A DNA stretch of 64,000 bases from contig NZ_AP018560.1 of assembly GCF_003967035.1 (NCBI RefSeq), positions 271,001 to 335,000 of the forward strand, in the 5' to 3' direction. Below the pieces are notes generated by a model. It was not told where the DNA came from. It made no database searches and saw only the letters and a list, made by a program, of their open reading frames with translations. Source of the DNA: Aerosticca soli. Lineage in GTDB: Bacteria; Pseudomonadota; Gammaproteobacteria; Xanthomonadales; Rhodanobacteraceae. Of the stretch, positions 28,658-37,055 are shown in pieces (the stretch's first letter is position 1; the number at the start of each line of letters is the position of its first letter). The position numbers were made by a program, and so were the translations under genes.

Positions 28658-31087
28658 TCATGGCCCGCGTTCGCCAGCCAGGCGCTTGGCCGCATCGGCG
28701 AGCACCGCCGCGCCGAGCGCCGCCACCGTTACCGCCAGCAGACGCGGCCACGGCATCGGGCTCATGTGGAAATGCGCCTGCAACACGGGCAGGTACATCG
28801 CCGCGAGCAGGAACGCCACCGCCGCCAGGGCCCACAGATCCATCGCCCAGTTGCCGAACAGGCCGTGGGCCAGGGCCGAGCGGGTCTGCGAGCGCGAGAC
28901 GAAGGCCAGCGCGACGTGGGTGAGCATCCAGGCGGCGAACGCACAGGTCTGTAGCTGCGTCGTATCCGCGCCCTGGCTGGCGGCCAGGCCGTAGCCGGCC
29001 ATCACTGCGGCGAACAGCAGCACGGCGCGGACCCCGATCGAGCGCAGCGCGGGCCGGTCGAGCAGCGCCACCTCGCCGCGGCGGTGCGGCCGGCGCGCAT
29101 AGATGGCCGGCTCGGCCGGCTCCATGACGAAGCCGGCGGACGCGGCCAGGTCCATGAACAATTCCAGCACGATGATCTGGATCGGCGAGAACGGCAGCGG
29201 CAGCCCGATCAGCACCGGCAGCAGGAAGATCAGGATCAGCCCGAGCTTGACCGCAAGGTAGTAGGTGACGCCCTTCTTGAGGTTGTCGTAGAACTTGCGG
29301 CCCTCGAACACGCCACGAATGATGGTGACGTAGTTGTCGTCGGCCAGCACGATGTCGGCCGCGTCCCGGGCGACGTCGGTGCCGCGGATGCCCATCGCGA
29401 TGCCGACGTCGGCGGCCTTGAGCGCCAGCGCGTCGTTGACGCCGTCGCCGGTCACCGCGACCACCTCGCCCGCGCGTTGCAGCGCGCCGACGATGCGCAG
29501 CTTGTGCTCGGGGGTGGTGCGCGCGAACACCACGGCCTCGCGCAGGGTTTGCTCCAGCGCCGCGTCGGACAGCGCATCGAGCTCGGCGCCGGTGATGACG
29601 CGGCCTGCGGGAATGCCGACCTGGGCGGCGATGCTGGCGGCGGTGGCCGGATGGTCGCCGGTTACCATGAGCGTGCGGATGCCGGCGGCCGCGGCGCGCT
29701 CCAGCGTCTCGCGGACGCCCGCGCGCGGCGGATCCTCGAAACTCACCAGCCCGATCCATTCGAGCTCGTGTTCGAGCTCGTCCCAATCGCGCGCGGCGTC
29801 GGCCTCGGCAAGCTCGCGGCCGGCGACCGCGATCAGCCGGCGGCCGCGCGCGGTCTCGGCGGCGATGAAGGCATCGGCCTGCGCGGGCTGCGCACGGACC
29901 CGGGCGGCGATTTCTTCCGGCGCGCCGCTCACCGTGAGCCGCAGCGTATCGCCGAGGCGGCGCAGCGTGCTCTTGGTCTTGCGGCCCTGGCCCGGCGGGC
30001 GCATGCGCACGATGGCGCCTGCCGGCGGCGGCAGGCGACGCTGCGCGGCCGCCTGCGCGAGTGCCTGCTCGAGCGGATCGGTGACGTGTTCGGCGAGATT
30101 GTCGAGCGCGCGTTGCAGCACCGCGTCCGCCCGATCTTCCGGAAACAGGCTCGCCACCTGCATGCGGCTTTCGGTCAGCGTGCCGGTCTTGTCGGTGACG
30201 ATCACGGTGACGTCGCCCAGCGTCTCCGCGGCGCGCAGGCGCTTGATCAGAAAGTGCTTGCGCGAGAGCGCGTAGGCGCCCAGTCCCAGCACCATGGTGA
30301 TGATGATGGGCAGTTCCTCGGGAATGGTGGCGAAGGCGAGCGACAGGCCGGTGAGCACCATCTGCCGCCAGTCCTGGCCGCGCAGCACGCCGATCAGCGG
30401 GATCAACGTGGCGAAGAAGACCGCCACCCACACCAGCTTGCCGGCCAGCGCGCGCATCGCCAGCTGCAGCGGCGTGCGCGGCTGGCGCACCTCGCCCAGC
30501 GTGCGGCCGATGCCGCCCAGGCGCGTGGCCTGGCCGATGGCCGTCACCACCGCCTCGCCTTCGCCGCCGACCACCACGGTGCCGGCGAACACGGTGTCGC
30601 CGGGCTGCTTCTCCACCGGGAAGGACTCGCCGGTCAGCGCCGACTCGTCACAAGCCAATCCCAGGCTGGTGGTCACGCGTGCATCCGCGGCGATGCGGGT
30701 GCCGGTGGCGAGCACCAGCAGGTCTCCCGGCACCAGCTCCTCGCTGTCCACCTCGACCAGCGTGCCGTCGCGGATCACCCGCGACCTGGGCGCGGCGATG
30801 CGCTCGAGCGCGGCGATCGCCCGCTTGGCGCGGTATTCGTTCCAGACCTCGGCCAGCACCAGCACGGCGATGACGATGAAGATGGTCACCGCGTCGGCGC
30901 GCGCGCCCCACAGACTGTAGGCGACGCCGACCACCAGCAACAGCAGGATCATCGGCTCGGTGACCTCCTCGCGCGCGATCGCCCAGAAGCGCACCGGCGT
31001 CCGCGCAAACAGCACGTTGGGCCCGAAACGCTCCCGCAGTGCACGCACCTGCTCGGCAGGCAAGCCCTTGGCCGGTTCGTTCTGCAT
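28658..31087 (-). CDS. Cation-translocating P-type ATPase (P2-like)
   Basis: An 809-residue inner-membrane pump. It has an N-terminal cation-ATPase domain, the actuator TGES (residues 152-155), the phosphorylation site DKTGTLT (Asp299) and the hinge TGDGVNDALALK. Ten membrane helices are suggested. The M4 ion-site motif is PEELP (256-260) rather than the PEGLP of Ca2+ pumps or CPC of heavy-metal pumps, and no N-terminal heavy-metal domain is present, so the ion is uncertain. A GGAGGA site ten bases before the ATG fixes the start. It follows chrA by 46 bases in the padR-doxX-hemerythrin-chrA series and may be its last gene. Confidence 0.9.
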   Translation of the reverse strand: MQNEPAKGLPAEQVRALRERFGPNVLFARTPVRFWAIAREEVTEPMILLLLVVGVAYSLWGARADAVTIFIVIAVLVLAEVWNEYRAKRAIAALERIAAPRSRVIRDGTLVEVDSEELVPGDLLVLATGTRIAADARVTTSLGLACDESALTGESFPVEKQPGDTVFAGTVVVGGEGEAVVTAIGQATRLGGIGRTLGEVRQPRTPLQLAMRALAGKLVWVAVFFATLIPLIGVLRGQDWRQMVLTGLSLAFATIPEELPIIITMVLGLGAYALSRKHFLIKRLRAAETLGDVTVIVTDKTGTLTESRMQVASLFPEDRADAVLQRALDNLAEHVTDPLEQALAQAAAQRRLPPPAGAIVRMRPPGQGRKTKSTLRRLGDTLRLTVSGAPEEIAARVRAQPAQADAFIAAETARGRRLIAVAGRELAEADAARDWDELEHELEWIGLVSFEDPPRAGVRETLERAAAAGIRTLMVTGDHPATAASIAAQVGIPAGRVITGAELDALSDAALEQTLREAVVFARTTPEHKLRIVGALQRAGEVVAVTGDGVNDALALKAADVGIAMGIRGTDVARDAADIVLADDNYVTIIRGVFEGRKFYDNLKKGVTYYLAVKLGLILIFLLPVLIGLPLPFSPIQIIVLELFMDLAASAGFVMEPAEPAIYARRPHRRGEVALLDRPALRSIGVRAVLLFAAVMAGYGLAASQGADTTQLQTCAFAAWMLTHVALAFVSRSQTRSALAHGLFGNWAMDLWALAAVAFLLAAMYLPVLQAHFHMSPMPWPRLLAVTVAALGAAVLADAAKRLAGERGP

Positions 31088-31133
31088 GATTTCGATTCCT
31101 CCGTGCGCCGGTCGCTCCGGCATGACCTTGGGT

Positions 31134-32369
31134 TCAGGGCAGGACGCTCGCCGCGATCAGGGACGCGGCCACGCACCACAGCAACAGCCAGCCCACCGGC
31201 AGCCGCACGGCGGCCAGCAGCACGAAGCCGACCACCGCGATGCTGAAATCGATGCCGTTGCGCACGCCCTCTCGCCACACCGGATCGTAGAACGCCGCCA
31301 GCAGCAGACCGACCACGGCGGCGTTGATGCCGGCCATGGCACCGGCGGCCGCGGGGTGCTGCGCCACGCGCGACCAGGCCGGCAAGGCGGCGAGCAGCAG
31401 CAGGAAGCCGGGCAGGAACAGGGCGAGCAGGGCGAGCGCGGCACCGGCGGCCGGCGGCCACATCAGCGGCACCTGGGCGCCGAGATACGCCGCCAGCGAA
31501 AACATCGGGCCAGGCACCGCCTGTGCGGCGCCATAACCGGCAAGAAAGGCATCGGGCCGCAACCAGCCGGTGTCGACCACGGCCTGTTTGAGCAGGGGCA
31601 GCACCACATGGCCGCCACCGAACACCAGTGCGCCGGCTTTGTAGAAGGCGGCGGCCAGCGCCTGGGGCGTCGGCGTGGCCGCCGCCCCCATCCACAGCGC
31701 GCCGGCCAGCCCGGCCAGATACAGCATCAGGAAGGCGCCGGCCAGCCGCATGCCGTATGGCAATGTGAAGTCCGCCCGGTCGGGCAGCGCCAGGTGCCGA
31801 CACCACCACCGGCCGGCGAGGCCGCCGAGTGCGATGGCGAGCAACTGCATCCAGGGGTTGCCGGTGATGGCGACCAGGGCCGTGGCGCCGGCGGCGATCG
31901 ATGCCCGCACGGCATCCGGGGTCAGTCGCTGCAGCATGCCGACGAGGCCGTGCGCGACCACCACCACCGCGACCAGCTTGAGGCCGTGGACGGCTGCCGC
32001 GCCGAGCCCGTGTCCCAAGAAGGGCGCCAGCGCGGCGAAGCCGAACATCAGCAGCGCCGAAGGCAGAGTGAAGGCGATGAAGGCGGCCAGCGCGCCCCGC
32101 CAGCCGGCACGCAGCAGGCCGAGCGCGAAGCCCAACTGGCTGCTGGCCGGCCCCGGCAGGAACTGGCACACCGCCAGCAGGTGCGCGTAGTGCGCCTCGT
32201 CCAGCCATCCGCGGCGCTGGACGAATTCGCGGTGCAGATAGCCCAGGTGCGCGATCGGGCCGCCGAACGATGTCACGCCGAGCTTCAGGAACGCGCCGAA
32301 GACTTCCCCGGGCGTGCCGCTGCCCGGGGCCTGGGGCCGTCCATCGGCATCTGCTTCGGCCGGCATCAT
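31134..32369 (-). CDS. chrA: Chromate transporter ChrA, long-chain form
   Basis: A 411-residue CHR-family transporter with two homologous halves. The N-terminal half has the family FGGP motif (SFGGPIAHLGY) and the FLPGPASSQLG signature. The C-terminal half has VFGGGHVVLPLL and AVPGPMFSLAAYLG. Such proteins export chromate from the cytoplasm by proton-motive force. Its ATG overlaps the hemerythrin stop by four bases (ATGA), so these two are translationally coupled. No chrB partner is present; the local regulator is a PadR protein. Confidence 0.92.
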   Translation of the reverse strand: MMPAEADADGRPQAPGSGTPGEVFGAFLKLGVTSFGGPIAHLGYLHREFVQRRGWLDEAHYAHLLAVCQFLPGPASSQLGFALGLLRAGWRGALAAFIAFTLPSALLMFGFAALAPFLGHGLGAAAVHGLKLVAVVVVAHGLVGMLQRLTPDAVRASIAAGATALVAITGNPWMQLLAIALGGLAGRWWCRHLALPDRADFTLPYGMRLAGAFLMLYLAGLAGALWMGAAATPTPQALAAAFYKAGALVFGGGHVVLPLLKQAVVDTGWLRPDAFLAGYGAAQAVPGPMFSLAAYLGAQVPLMWPPAAGAALALLALFLPGFLLLLAALPAWSRVAQHPAAAGAMAGINAAVVGLLLAAFYDPVWREGVRNGIDFSIAVVGFVLLAAVRLPVGWLLLWCVAASLIAASVLP

Positions 32370-33088
32370 CCGGGCGGCGGCGGCGTGACCGCGGCGAGAT
32401 CGGCCAGGCCGAAGGTGGCCTCGATGGCGGCGATGCGCGCCAATGCCTCGTCGAAGCCGTCGCCGCCGAAGGTGCGGTGCTCGATCGCCTCGAAACGCTC
32501 GCCCATTTCCTCGTATCCGTGCGCACCGAGCGCCGCCTTCCAGGCCGGGAAGACCTCGGTGTCCTCGCGGTCCGCATGCGGGTCGTACATGCGGATGAAG
32601 CCTTCCAGCGCCGTCGCCAGCGCCGCGCCGTCCGCGTCCAGCGTGCCGCGCCTGCCCACGCGCAGCACGAAGTCGGTGATCTCGCGCCCGCGCTGGTGCT
32701 GGGCGGTCAGAATGTCTGGCAACTTGGCCACCGGCGTTTTCAGCCTGCGCACGACCGGGAAGATGTGCGTCTCCTCCAGCGCACGCTCGTGATAGTCCTC
32801 GGCGAAGCTGCGGAACAGCGTGGCCGTGTCGGCCAGCGCCGCGAGCGGCAGCGAGGCCGTCGCGTCGCGGATACGCCGCGCCGCCTCGGCATAGACGAGC
32901 AGCGCGCGGCGGATGATGCCGTGCTCGCGCATCAGATCCTCGTTGGCGGTGACCGGCTGTTCTTTCTCCCTCGCCTTCTCCGCGCCTTTTTCGGCCGCCA
33001 TGGCCAAGGCCGGCGCGATCAACAGGCCGGTGCCGGCGACGCCGAAGGTGGCGAGAAAGCGGCGGCGTGTGCTGGTTTCGATATTCAT
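32366..33088 (-). CDS. Tat-exported hemerythrin (HHE) domain protein
   Basis: A 240-residue protein whose N-terminus has a twin-arginine export signal (TRRRFLATFG, then a hydrophobic run ending APALAMAA), implying folding with its metal before export. The mature part has hemerythrin-like iron ligands in REHGIIRR, YHERALEETHIFP, AQHQRGREI and YDPHADREDTEVFP, so a diiron site is likely. Hemerythrins bind oxygen or nitric oxide or sense redox state. A periplasmic one coupled by overlap to chrA is unusual enough to note. Ligand and role are inference. Confidence 0.87.
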   Translation of the reverse strand: MNIETSTRRRFLATFGVAGTGLLIAPALAMAAEKGAEKAREKEQPVTANEDLMREHGIIRRALLVYAEAARRIRDATASLPLAALADTATLFRSFAEDYHERALEETHIFPVVRRLKTPVAKLPDILTAQHQRGREITDFVLRVGRRGTLDADGAALATALEGFIRMYDPHADREDTEVFPAWKAALGAHGYEEMGERFEAIEHRTFGGDGFDEALARIAAIEATFGLADLAAVTPPPPG

Positions 33089-33112
33089 TAGGGCAAGCTC
33101 CTCGGGGATGGG

Positions 33113-33586
33113 TCAGAGGGGACGGCGATGTCGCAGCAGGGCATCCAGCGACCAGCGGCCGCCGCCTACGATCGACAGGAACAGCAGGCTGAGCAGCATC
33201 GTCACGTCCGCGCGCGCTTCGTGCTGCGCGCTCCAGAAGCCGTAGCGGCTCATCTTGGGAGCGTGGAAGATCCACCAGTCGTGCCCCAGCCAGATCGGCA
33301 CTTTGGTCGACAACAACGCCACGATCATGACCACGATCAGCGGCACGGCCGCCCAGCGGGTGGCCAGGCCGAGCACAATCAACAGGCCGCAAAGCGTTTC
33401 CACCACGCCGACGAAAGGGCCGAAGAATCCCGGCCACGGAATGCCGATGGCGGCGAAGCGCCCGGCACCGAGCAGCTCCGGAAACAGCAGCTTCTGCAAG
33501 CCTTCGGGGAAGAACACCGCCAGGCCGACCGCCAGCCGGATCAGGATGACGGCGGCGTCGTTCGCCTGCATCGCGGACCTGTTCAT
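33113..33586 (-). CDS. DoxX-family membrane protein
   Basis: A 157-residue protein with four hydrophobic helices. The DoxX family N-terminus is ILIRLAVGLAVFFPEGLQKL, followed by a GFFGPFVGVVETLCGLLIVLG helix. DoxX proteins are loosely associated with terminal oxidase or redox-stress systems and have no settled activity. GAGGAGG five bases upstream of the ATG at 33586 fixes the start. It lies 23 bases after padR and 24 before the hemerythrin gene, so it is in the same operon. Confidence 0.83.
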   Translation of the reverse strand: MNRSAMQANDAAVILIRLAVGLAVFFPEGLQKLLFPELLGAGRFAAIGIPWPGFFGPFVGVVETLCGLLIVLGLATRWAAVPLIVVMIVALLSTKVPIWLGHDWWIFHAPKMSRYGFWSAQHEARADVTMLLSLLFLSIVGGGRWSLDALLRHRRPL

Positions 33587-33609
33587 GTTCGCCTCCTCAA
33601 CCAATAACT

Positions 33610-33948
33610 TCAGCGTTTCTTCGCGGATGCGCCGCGGCGGGTGGCGTCCTGCCCGATCAGCTCGCCGAACAATTCACCGATCTGGGGTTTGACCGCATCC
33701 AGTGCCTTGCGTCCCTTGGCGGTGGCACGGTAGTAGCGCCGCATGCTCTTGCCGTTTCGCACTTCGCGCGCTTTGAGATATCCGCGTTCCTCCAGCCGGT
33801 GCAGCATCGGGTAGAGCGTGCCGGGGCCGATCCGATAACCGTGTCGGCGCAGCTCCTCCAGCATTGCCTGGCCGTAGATGTCACCCTCCACCGCGTGATG
33901 CAGCACGTGCAGGGGCACCAGACCGGTCAGTAGAAAATCGTATGTCAT
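33610..33948 (-). CDS. PadR-family transcriptional regulator
   Basis: A 112-residue PadR protein: the winged-helix block YGQAMLEELRRHGYRIGPGTLYPMLHRLEERGYL is followed by the beta wing and a short C-terminal helix ending in basic residues. It begins MTYDFLLTGLVPLHVLHH, a common PadR start. The frame is open upstream, but the ATG at 33948 gives the family N-terminus. It is the first gene of the doxX-hemerythrin-chrA-ATPase series and probably represses it in response to an unknown ligand. Confidence 0.88.
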   Translation of the reverse strand: MTYDFLLTGLVPLHVLHHAVEGDIYGQAMLEELRRHGYRIGPGTLYPMLHRLEERGYLKAREVRNGKSMRRYYRATAKGRKALDAVKPQIGELFGELIGQDATRRGASAKKR

Positions 33949-33949
33949 A

Positions 33950-33966
33950 ATCGTTTTTCGATATCG
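33950..33966. promoter_or_regulatory. Overlapping dyads just upstream of padR
   Basis: ATCG-TTTTT-CGAT (33950-33962) and CGATATCG (33959-33966) overlap immediately before the padR ATG. This AT-richer dyad is a candidate PadR autoregulatory operator. The assignment rests on symmetry and position only. Confidence 0.4.
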
Positions 33967-34090
33967 TGGATGTTGTCGCGTTAAATGGCCGTCAACGCCG
34001 TGTAAGGCTGCTTGATGCTGTCTGGACTCATGCAGCCTCCACAACGCAAGTCGTGCCGTTCCGAGGGCCACGCCTCGGCGGAAACGCCGC

Positions 34091-36022
34091 TCACGCCGCG
34101 ACCGGGCGGGGTGTGAGGAAGGCTCGCACCTTCGCCAGTTCGCGTGTGCACGGCAGCGGCGGCAGGCTGGCCAGGAACAGCCGGCCGTAGCCCTTGCCGG
34201 TCAGGCGCGGATCGCACAGCACCAGCACGCCGCGGTCGTGCACGTCGCGGATCAGCCGGCCCGCGCCCTGCTTGAGGGCGATCGCCGCGGCCGGCACCTG
34301 CCAGCCCATGAACGGGTTGACGCCGGCGGCCGCGAGCGCCTGCAGCCGCGCTTCCAGAACCGGATCGTCCGGCGCGGCGAAGGGCAGCTTGTCGATCACC
34401 ACCACGCTCAGCGCTTCACCGGCGACGTCGACGCCGGCCCAGAAACTGGCCGCGCCGAGCAGCACGCCCCGGCCGCTGGCGCGAAAGTCCTCCAGCAGCC
34501 GGTGGCGCGGCGCCTCGCCCTGCACGAACAGCGGCCAGGGCACGTGTCCGCGCAGCAGCTCCGCCGCGCGGCGCAGCGCGCGGTGGGCGGTGAACAGCAG
34601 GAAGGCGCGACCGTCCGAAGCCTCCAGCACCGGCAGCACCGCCTCCAGCATGCGCTCGGTGTAGTCGCGCGCGGACGGATCGGGCAGGCCCGGCGGCAGA
34701 TAGCACAGGGCCTGGCGGGCGTAGTCGAAGGGGCTTTCCAGGGCGAGCGCGGGCGGCTCGTCCAGGCCGAGCTGGCGGGCGAAGTGGTCGAAGCCGCCGG
34801 CGACGGTGAGCGTGGCCGAGGTGTGGATCCACGCCGCGCCGCTGGCTTCGCGCAGCCGGCGCAGCGGCGTGGCGGCGTCCAGCGGCGTGGCGTGCAGGGT
34901 GAAGCCATGCGCGGAGGACTCGTACCAGCGCACCGCCTGCGCCGCGTCATCCTCGATCAGGCGGTCCAGCGCGAGCGCGAGCGTCGCCGCGCGGGCGTGC
35001 GCATGTTCGAGCCCGCGCGAGCGCGCGGCCTGGCCGGCCAACACGTCGGTGAGCGCCGCCAGCGTCCCGGCCAGCGCGTCGAGCGCCTGCCGGGCCTGCG
35101 CATCGCGCATCAGCACGCCGAAAGCGCCGCGCGCAGGCAGCGGATCGAGGGCGAGGCGCAGTCGACGCACCGCGTCCTTGAGCGCCTCCAGCGGTTCGCG
35201 CAAGGCGCCGAGGGCGCCGTGCACGCCGTGGCATTCGGCCAGTGCGTCGCGGCCGAGGTCGAGGAGCTGGCGGGCGCTCACGTGCTGCGCGAAGAAGTCG
35301 CCGGCGAGCTCGGGCAGCAGATGCGCCTCGTCCAGGATGAAGGCGGCGGCGCCGGGCAGGATCTCGCCGAAGCCTTCCTGCTTGAGCGCGAGGTCGGCCA
35401 GCAGCAGGTGATGGTTGACCACCACCAGGTCGGCCTCCTGCGCCGCGCGTCGCGCCTTCACCACGTGGCAGTCCTCGAAGAAGGGACAGCCACTGCCCAG
35501 GCAGTTTTCCGCGGTGGAGGTGACCTGCGGCCACAGCGGCGAATCCTCCGGCACGTCCGCGAGCTCGGCGCGATCGCCGTGGCGGGTACGCGCCGACCAG
35601 GCACGGATGGCGGCGAGCTGCGCGGCCCCGGCGGGGGAGAGCGCGGCGCCCTCGCGCAGGGTCTGCTCGAGACGGTAGCGGCACAGGTAATTGGCGCGGC
35701 CCTTGAGCAGCGCGGTCTCGACGCGTGCGCCGAGCACCGCGCGCACCCGCGGCAGGTCGCGAAAGTACAGCTGGTCCTGCAGCGCCTTGGTGCCGGTGGA
35801 GACGATCACCCGCACGCCGGCGGCGAGCGCGGGCACGAGGTAGGCGTAGGTCTTGCCCGTGCCGGTGCCGGCCTCCACGAGCAGCGTGTCGCGGCCGGCG
35901 ATGGCCTCTGCCACCGCCCGCGCCATCGCCTGCTGGGCCGCGCGCGGGGCGAAGTGGGGCAGCTCCCGCGCGAACGGGCCATCGATGCCGAGCAGGCCGG
36001 CGACATCCTCGTGATCCACCAT
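34091..36022 (-). CDS. DinG/YoaA-type ATP-dependent DNA helicase
   Basis: A 643-residue superfamily 2 XPD-like helicase. Walker A is AGTGTGKTYAYLV, and the DEAH box is ILDEAHLLPEL. Four cysteines of the [4Fe-4S] domain lie in NYLCRYR, ENCLGSGC and FEDC, between motifs I and II as in YoaA/DinG. Motif VI is QGAGRLIR. The length suits YoaA more than the 716-residue E. coli DinG. Such helicases help repair or restart forks, and YoaA partners with HolC, whose gene is also in this window. The start MVDHEDVAG at 36022 precedes the conserved domain; upstream open frame is a GC artefact. Confidence 0.9.
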   Translation of the reverse strand: MVDHEDVAGLLGIDGPFARELPHFAPRAAQQAMARAVAEAIAGRDTLLVEAGTGTGKTYAYLVPALAAGVRVIVSTGTKALQDQLYFRDLPRVRAVLGARVETALLKGRANYLCRYRLEQTLREGAALSPAGAAQLAAIRAWSARTRHGDRAELADVPEDSPLWPQVTSTAENCLGSGCPFFEDCHVVKARRAAQEADLVVVNHHLLLADLALKQEGFGEILPGAAAFILDEAHLLPELAGDFFAQHVSARQLLDLGRDALAECHGVHGALGALREPLEALKDAVRRLRLALDPLPARGAFGVLMRDAQARQALDALAGTLAALTDVLAGQAARSRGLEHAHARAATLALALDRLIEDDAAQAVRWYESSAHGFTLHATPLDAATPLRRLREASGAAWIHTSATLTVAGGFDHFARQLGLDEPPALALESPFDYARQALCYLPPGLPDPSARDYTERMLEAVLPVLEASDGRAFLLFTAHRALRRAAELLRGHVPWPLFVQGEAPRHRLLEDFRASGRGVLLGAASFWAGVDVAGEALSVVVIDKLPFAAPDDPVLEARLQALAAAGVNPFMGWQVPAAAIALKQGAGRLIRDVHDRGVLVLCDPRLTGKGYGRLFLASLPPLPCTRELAKVRAFLTPRPVAA

Positions 36023-36474
36023 CGGCCAAGTATGCCGGACGCGGTCGCCGGCGTTCGGCCAAGGCGTGGCAGGGGCACACCGGCGCCGGCCCGGTTTCGG
36101 TCGGCGGACCTTGGCCGATCGCGACGCCTTGCAAGGTCCCTTGTCGCGCCGGCGGGCCATCGGCAGCGCGCAAAGCGGCCGTCCAGCCTCGCCGATCCGG
36201 CTTTGATGCCCTGCTTTCCAGGTTGCGGGGCGCGGCAGCCTGCCGTGCCCCGCTTTACCGGCGAATCCCGAGCGTTCCGGCCTGCGGCGCGTGGCGCTAC
36301 TGGGCGCGCGGCGCCGCGGCCCACGTGTCGTTTTTTGTCCTGGCGCTGCGCGGTTCCACGGCCATCGGGCTCGACGCGGTGCGGGCGCGGCGGCTGCGCG
36401 ATCGACGTGCGGCCCGGCTGCTGGCATACGTGGACGATTGCGGACATGATGCGCATCAGTCCCAAGGGGAGGTC
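36023..36474. other. 452-base gap with one strong hairpin, no gene seen
   Basis: No convincing gene is visible between the helicase start and the MAPEG start. Open frames here are GC-driven and lack a family match or ribosome-binding site. One hairpin stands out: arms 36225-36238 and 36240-36253 are 14 bases each and complementary at 13 of 14 positions. It is followed by TTTACC on the plus strand. It belongs to no obvious transcript end. Confidence 0.5.
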
Positions 36475-36870
36475 ATGGCGATGAGCATCGAAATGCGCAT
36501 GTTGGTGTGGAGCGTGGTGCTGGGCCTGGTGCAGATCGCACTCGCTGCGGCAGGTTCCATGACGCAACGGGGCCTTGGCTGGGCCGCCGGCCCGCGCGAT
36601 CAGCCGGGTCCGCCGCTGACCGGCGTGCCCGGCCGGCTGGACCGGGCGCGGGCCAACTTTCTGGAGACGTTTCCGTTTTTCGTCGCGCTGGTGCTGGCCG
36701 TGCTCGCGTTGTCCCGGCAGAACGCCCATACCGCGCTCGGCGCCCAGCTCTATTTCTGGGCGCGGCTCGTCTACGTGCCGGCCTATGCGGCGGGTATTCC
36801 GTACGTGCGCACGCTGGTGTGGGCCGTCAGCATCGTCGGGCTGATCCTGCTGCTGGCCGCGCTGTTCTGA
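36475..36870 (+). CDS. MAPEG-family membrane protein
   Basis: A 131-residue inner-membrane protein with four helices. MLVWSVVLGLVQIALAAAG, RARANFLETFPFFVALVLAVL, the LYFWARLVYVPAYAAGIPYVRT stretch and a final helix match bacterial MAPEG proteins. The family includes glutathione-dependent enzymes, but the function of this bacterial clade is not established. AAGGGGAGG upstream of the ATG is a strong ribosome-binding site and fixes the start. The gene is monocistronic and followed by a terminator-like hairpin. Confidence 0.85.
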   Translation: MAMSIEMRMLVWSVVLGLVQIALAAAGSMTQRGLGWAAGPRDQPGPPLTGVPGRLDRARANFLETFPFFVALVLAVLALSRQNAHTALGAQLYFWARLVYVPAYAAGIPYVRTLVWAVSIVGLILLLAALF

Positions 36871-36880
36871 CGGCTCGCCG

Positions 36881-36923
36881 GCCTGCCCGGCGCCGGCTTT
36901 CCAACCCCGGCCGCCGGGCAGGC
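36881..36923 (+). terminator. Long hairpin after the MAPEG gene
   Basis: Left arm 36881-36892 (GCCTGCCCGGCG) and right arm 36912-36923 (CGCCGGGCAGGC) are perfectly complementary over 12 bases, with TTTCG following. It starts ten bases after the stop and likely ends or stabilises the MAPEG mRNA. Confidence 0.5.
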
Positions 36924-37055
36924 TTTCGCGGCGGCCGCAGGCCGCGCGCTCCTCGCTCGCGGATGAACCGCGTGGAACCTGGCGCGCCCGCAAGCCCCCC
37001 GTTTCGCGGCGCGGAACCGGCCTGCGTCGGCCGCAGATCCGGCGATGGGTTGTGT

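Noticed and set aside
34950-36173. Minus-strand frames extending upstream of the DinG-type helicase
   Set aside because: Arg/Gly/Pro-rich shadow translations; the helicase homology begins at 36022.
35725-36474. A plus-strand open frame in frame with, and upstream of, the MAPEG gene
   Set aside because: It overlaps the helicase coding region for part of its length, lacks a start context, and the MAPEG start has a strong ribosome-binding site of its own.
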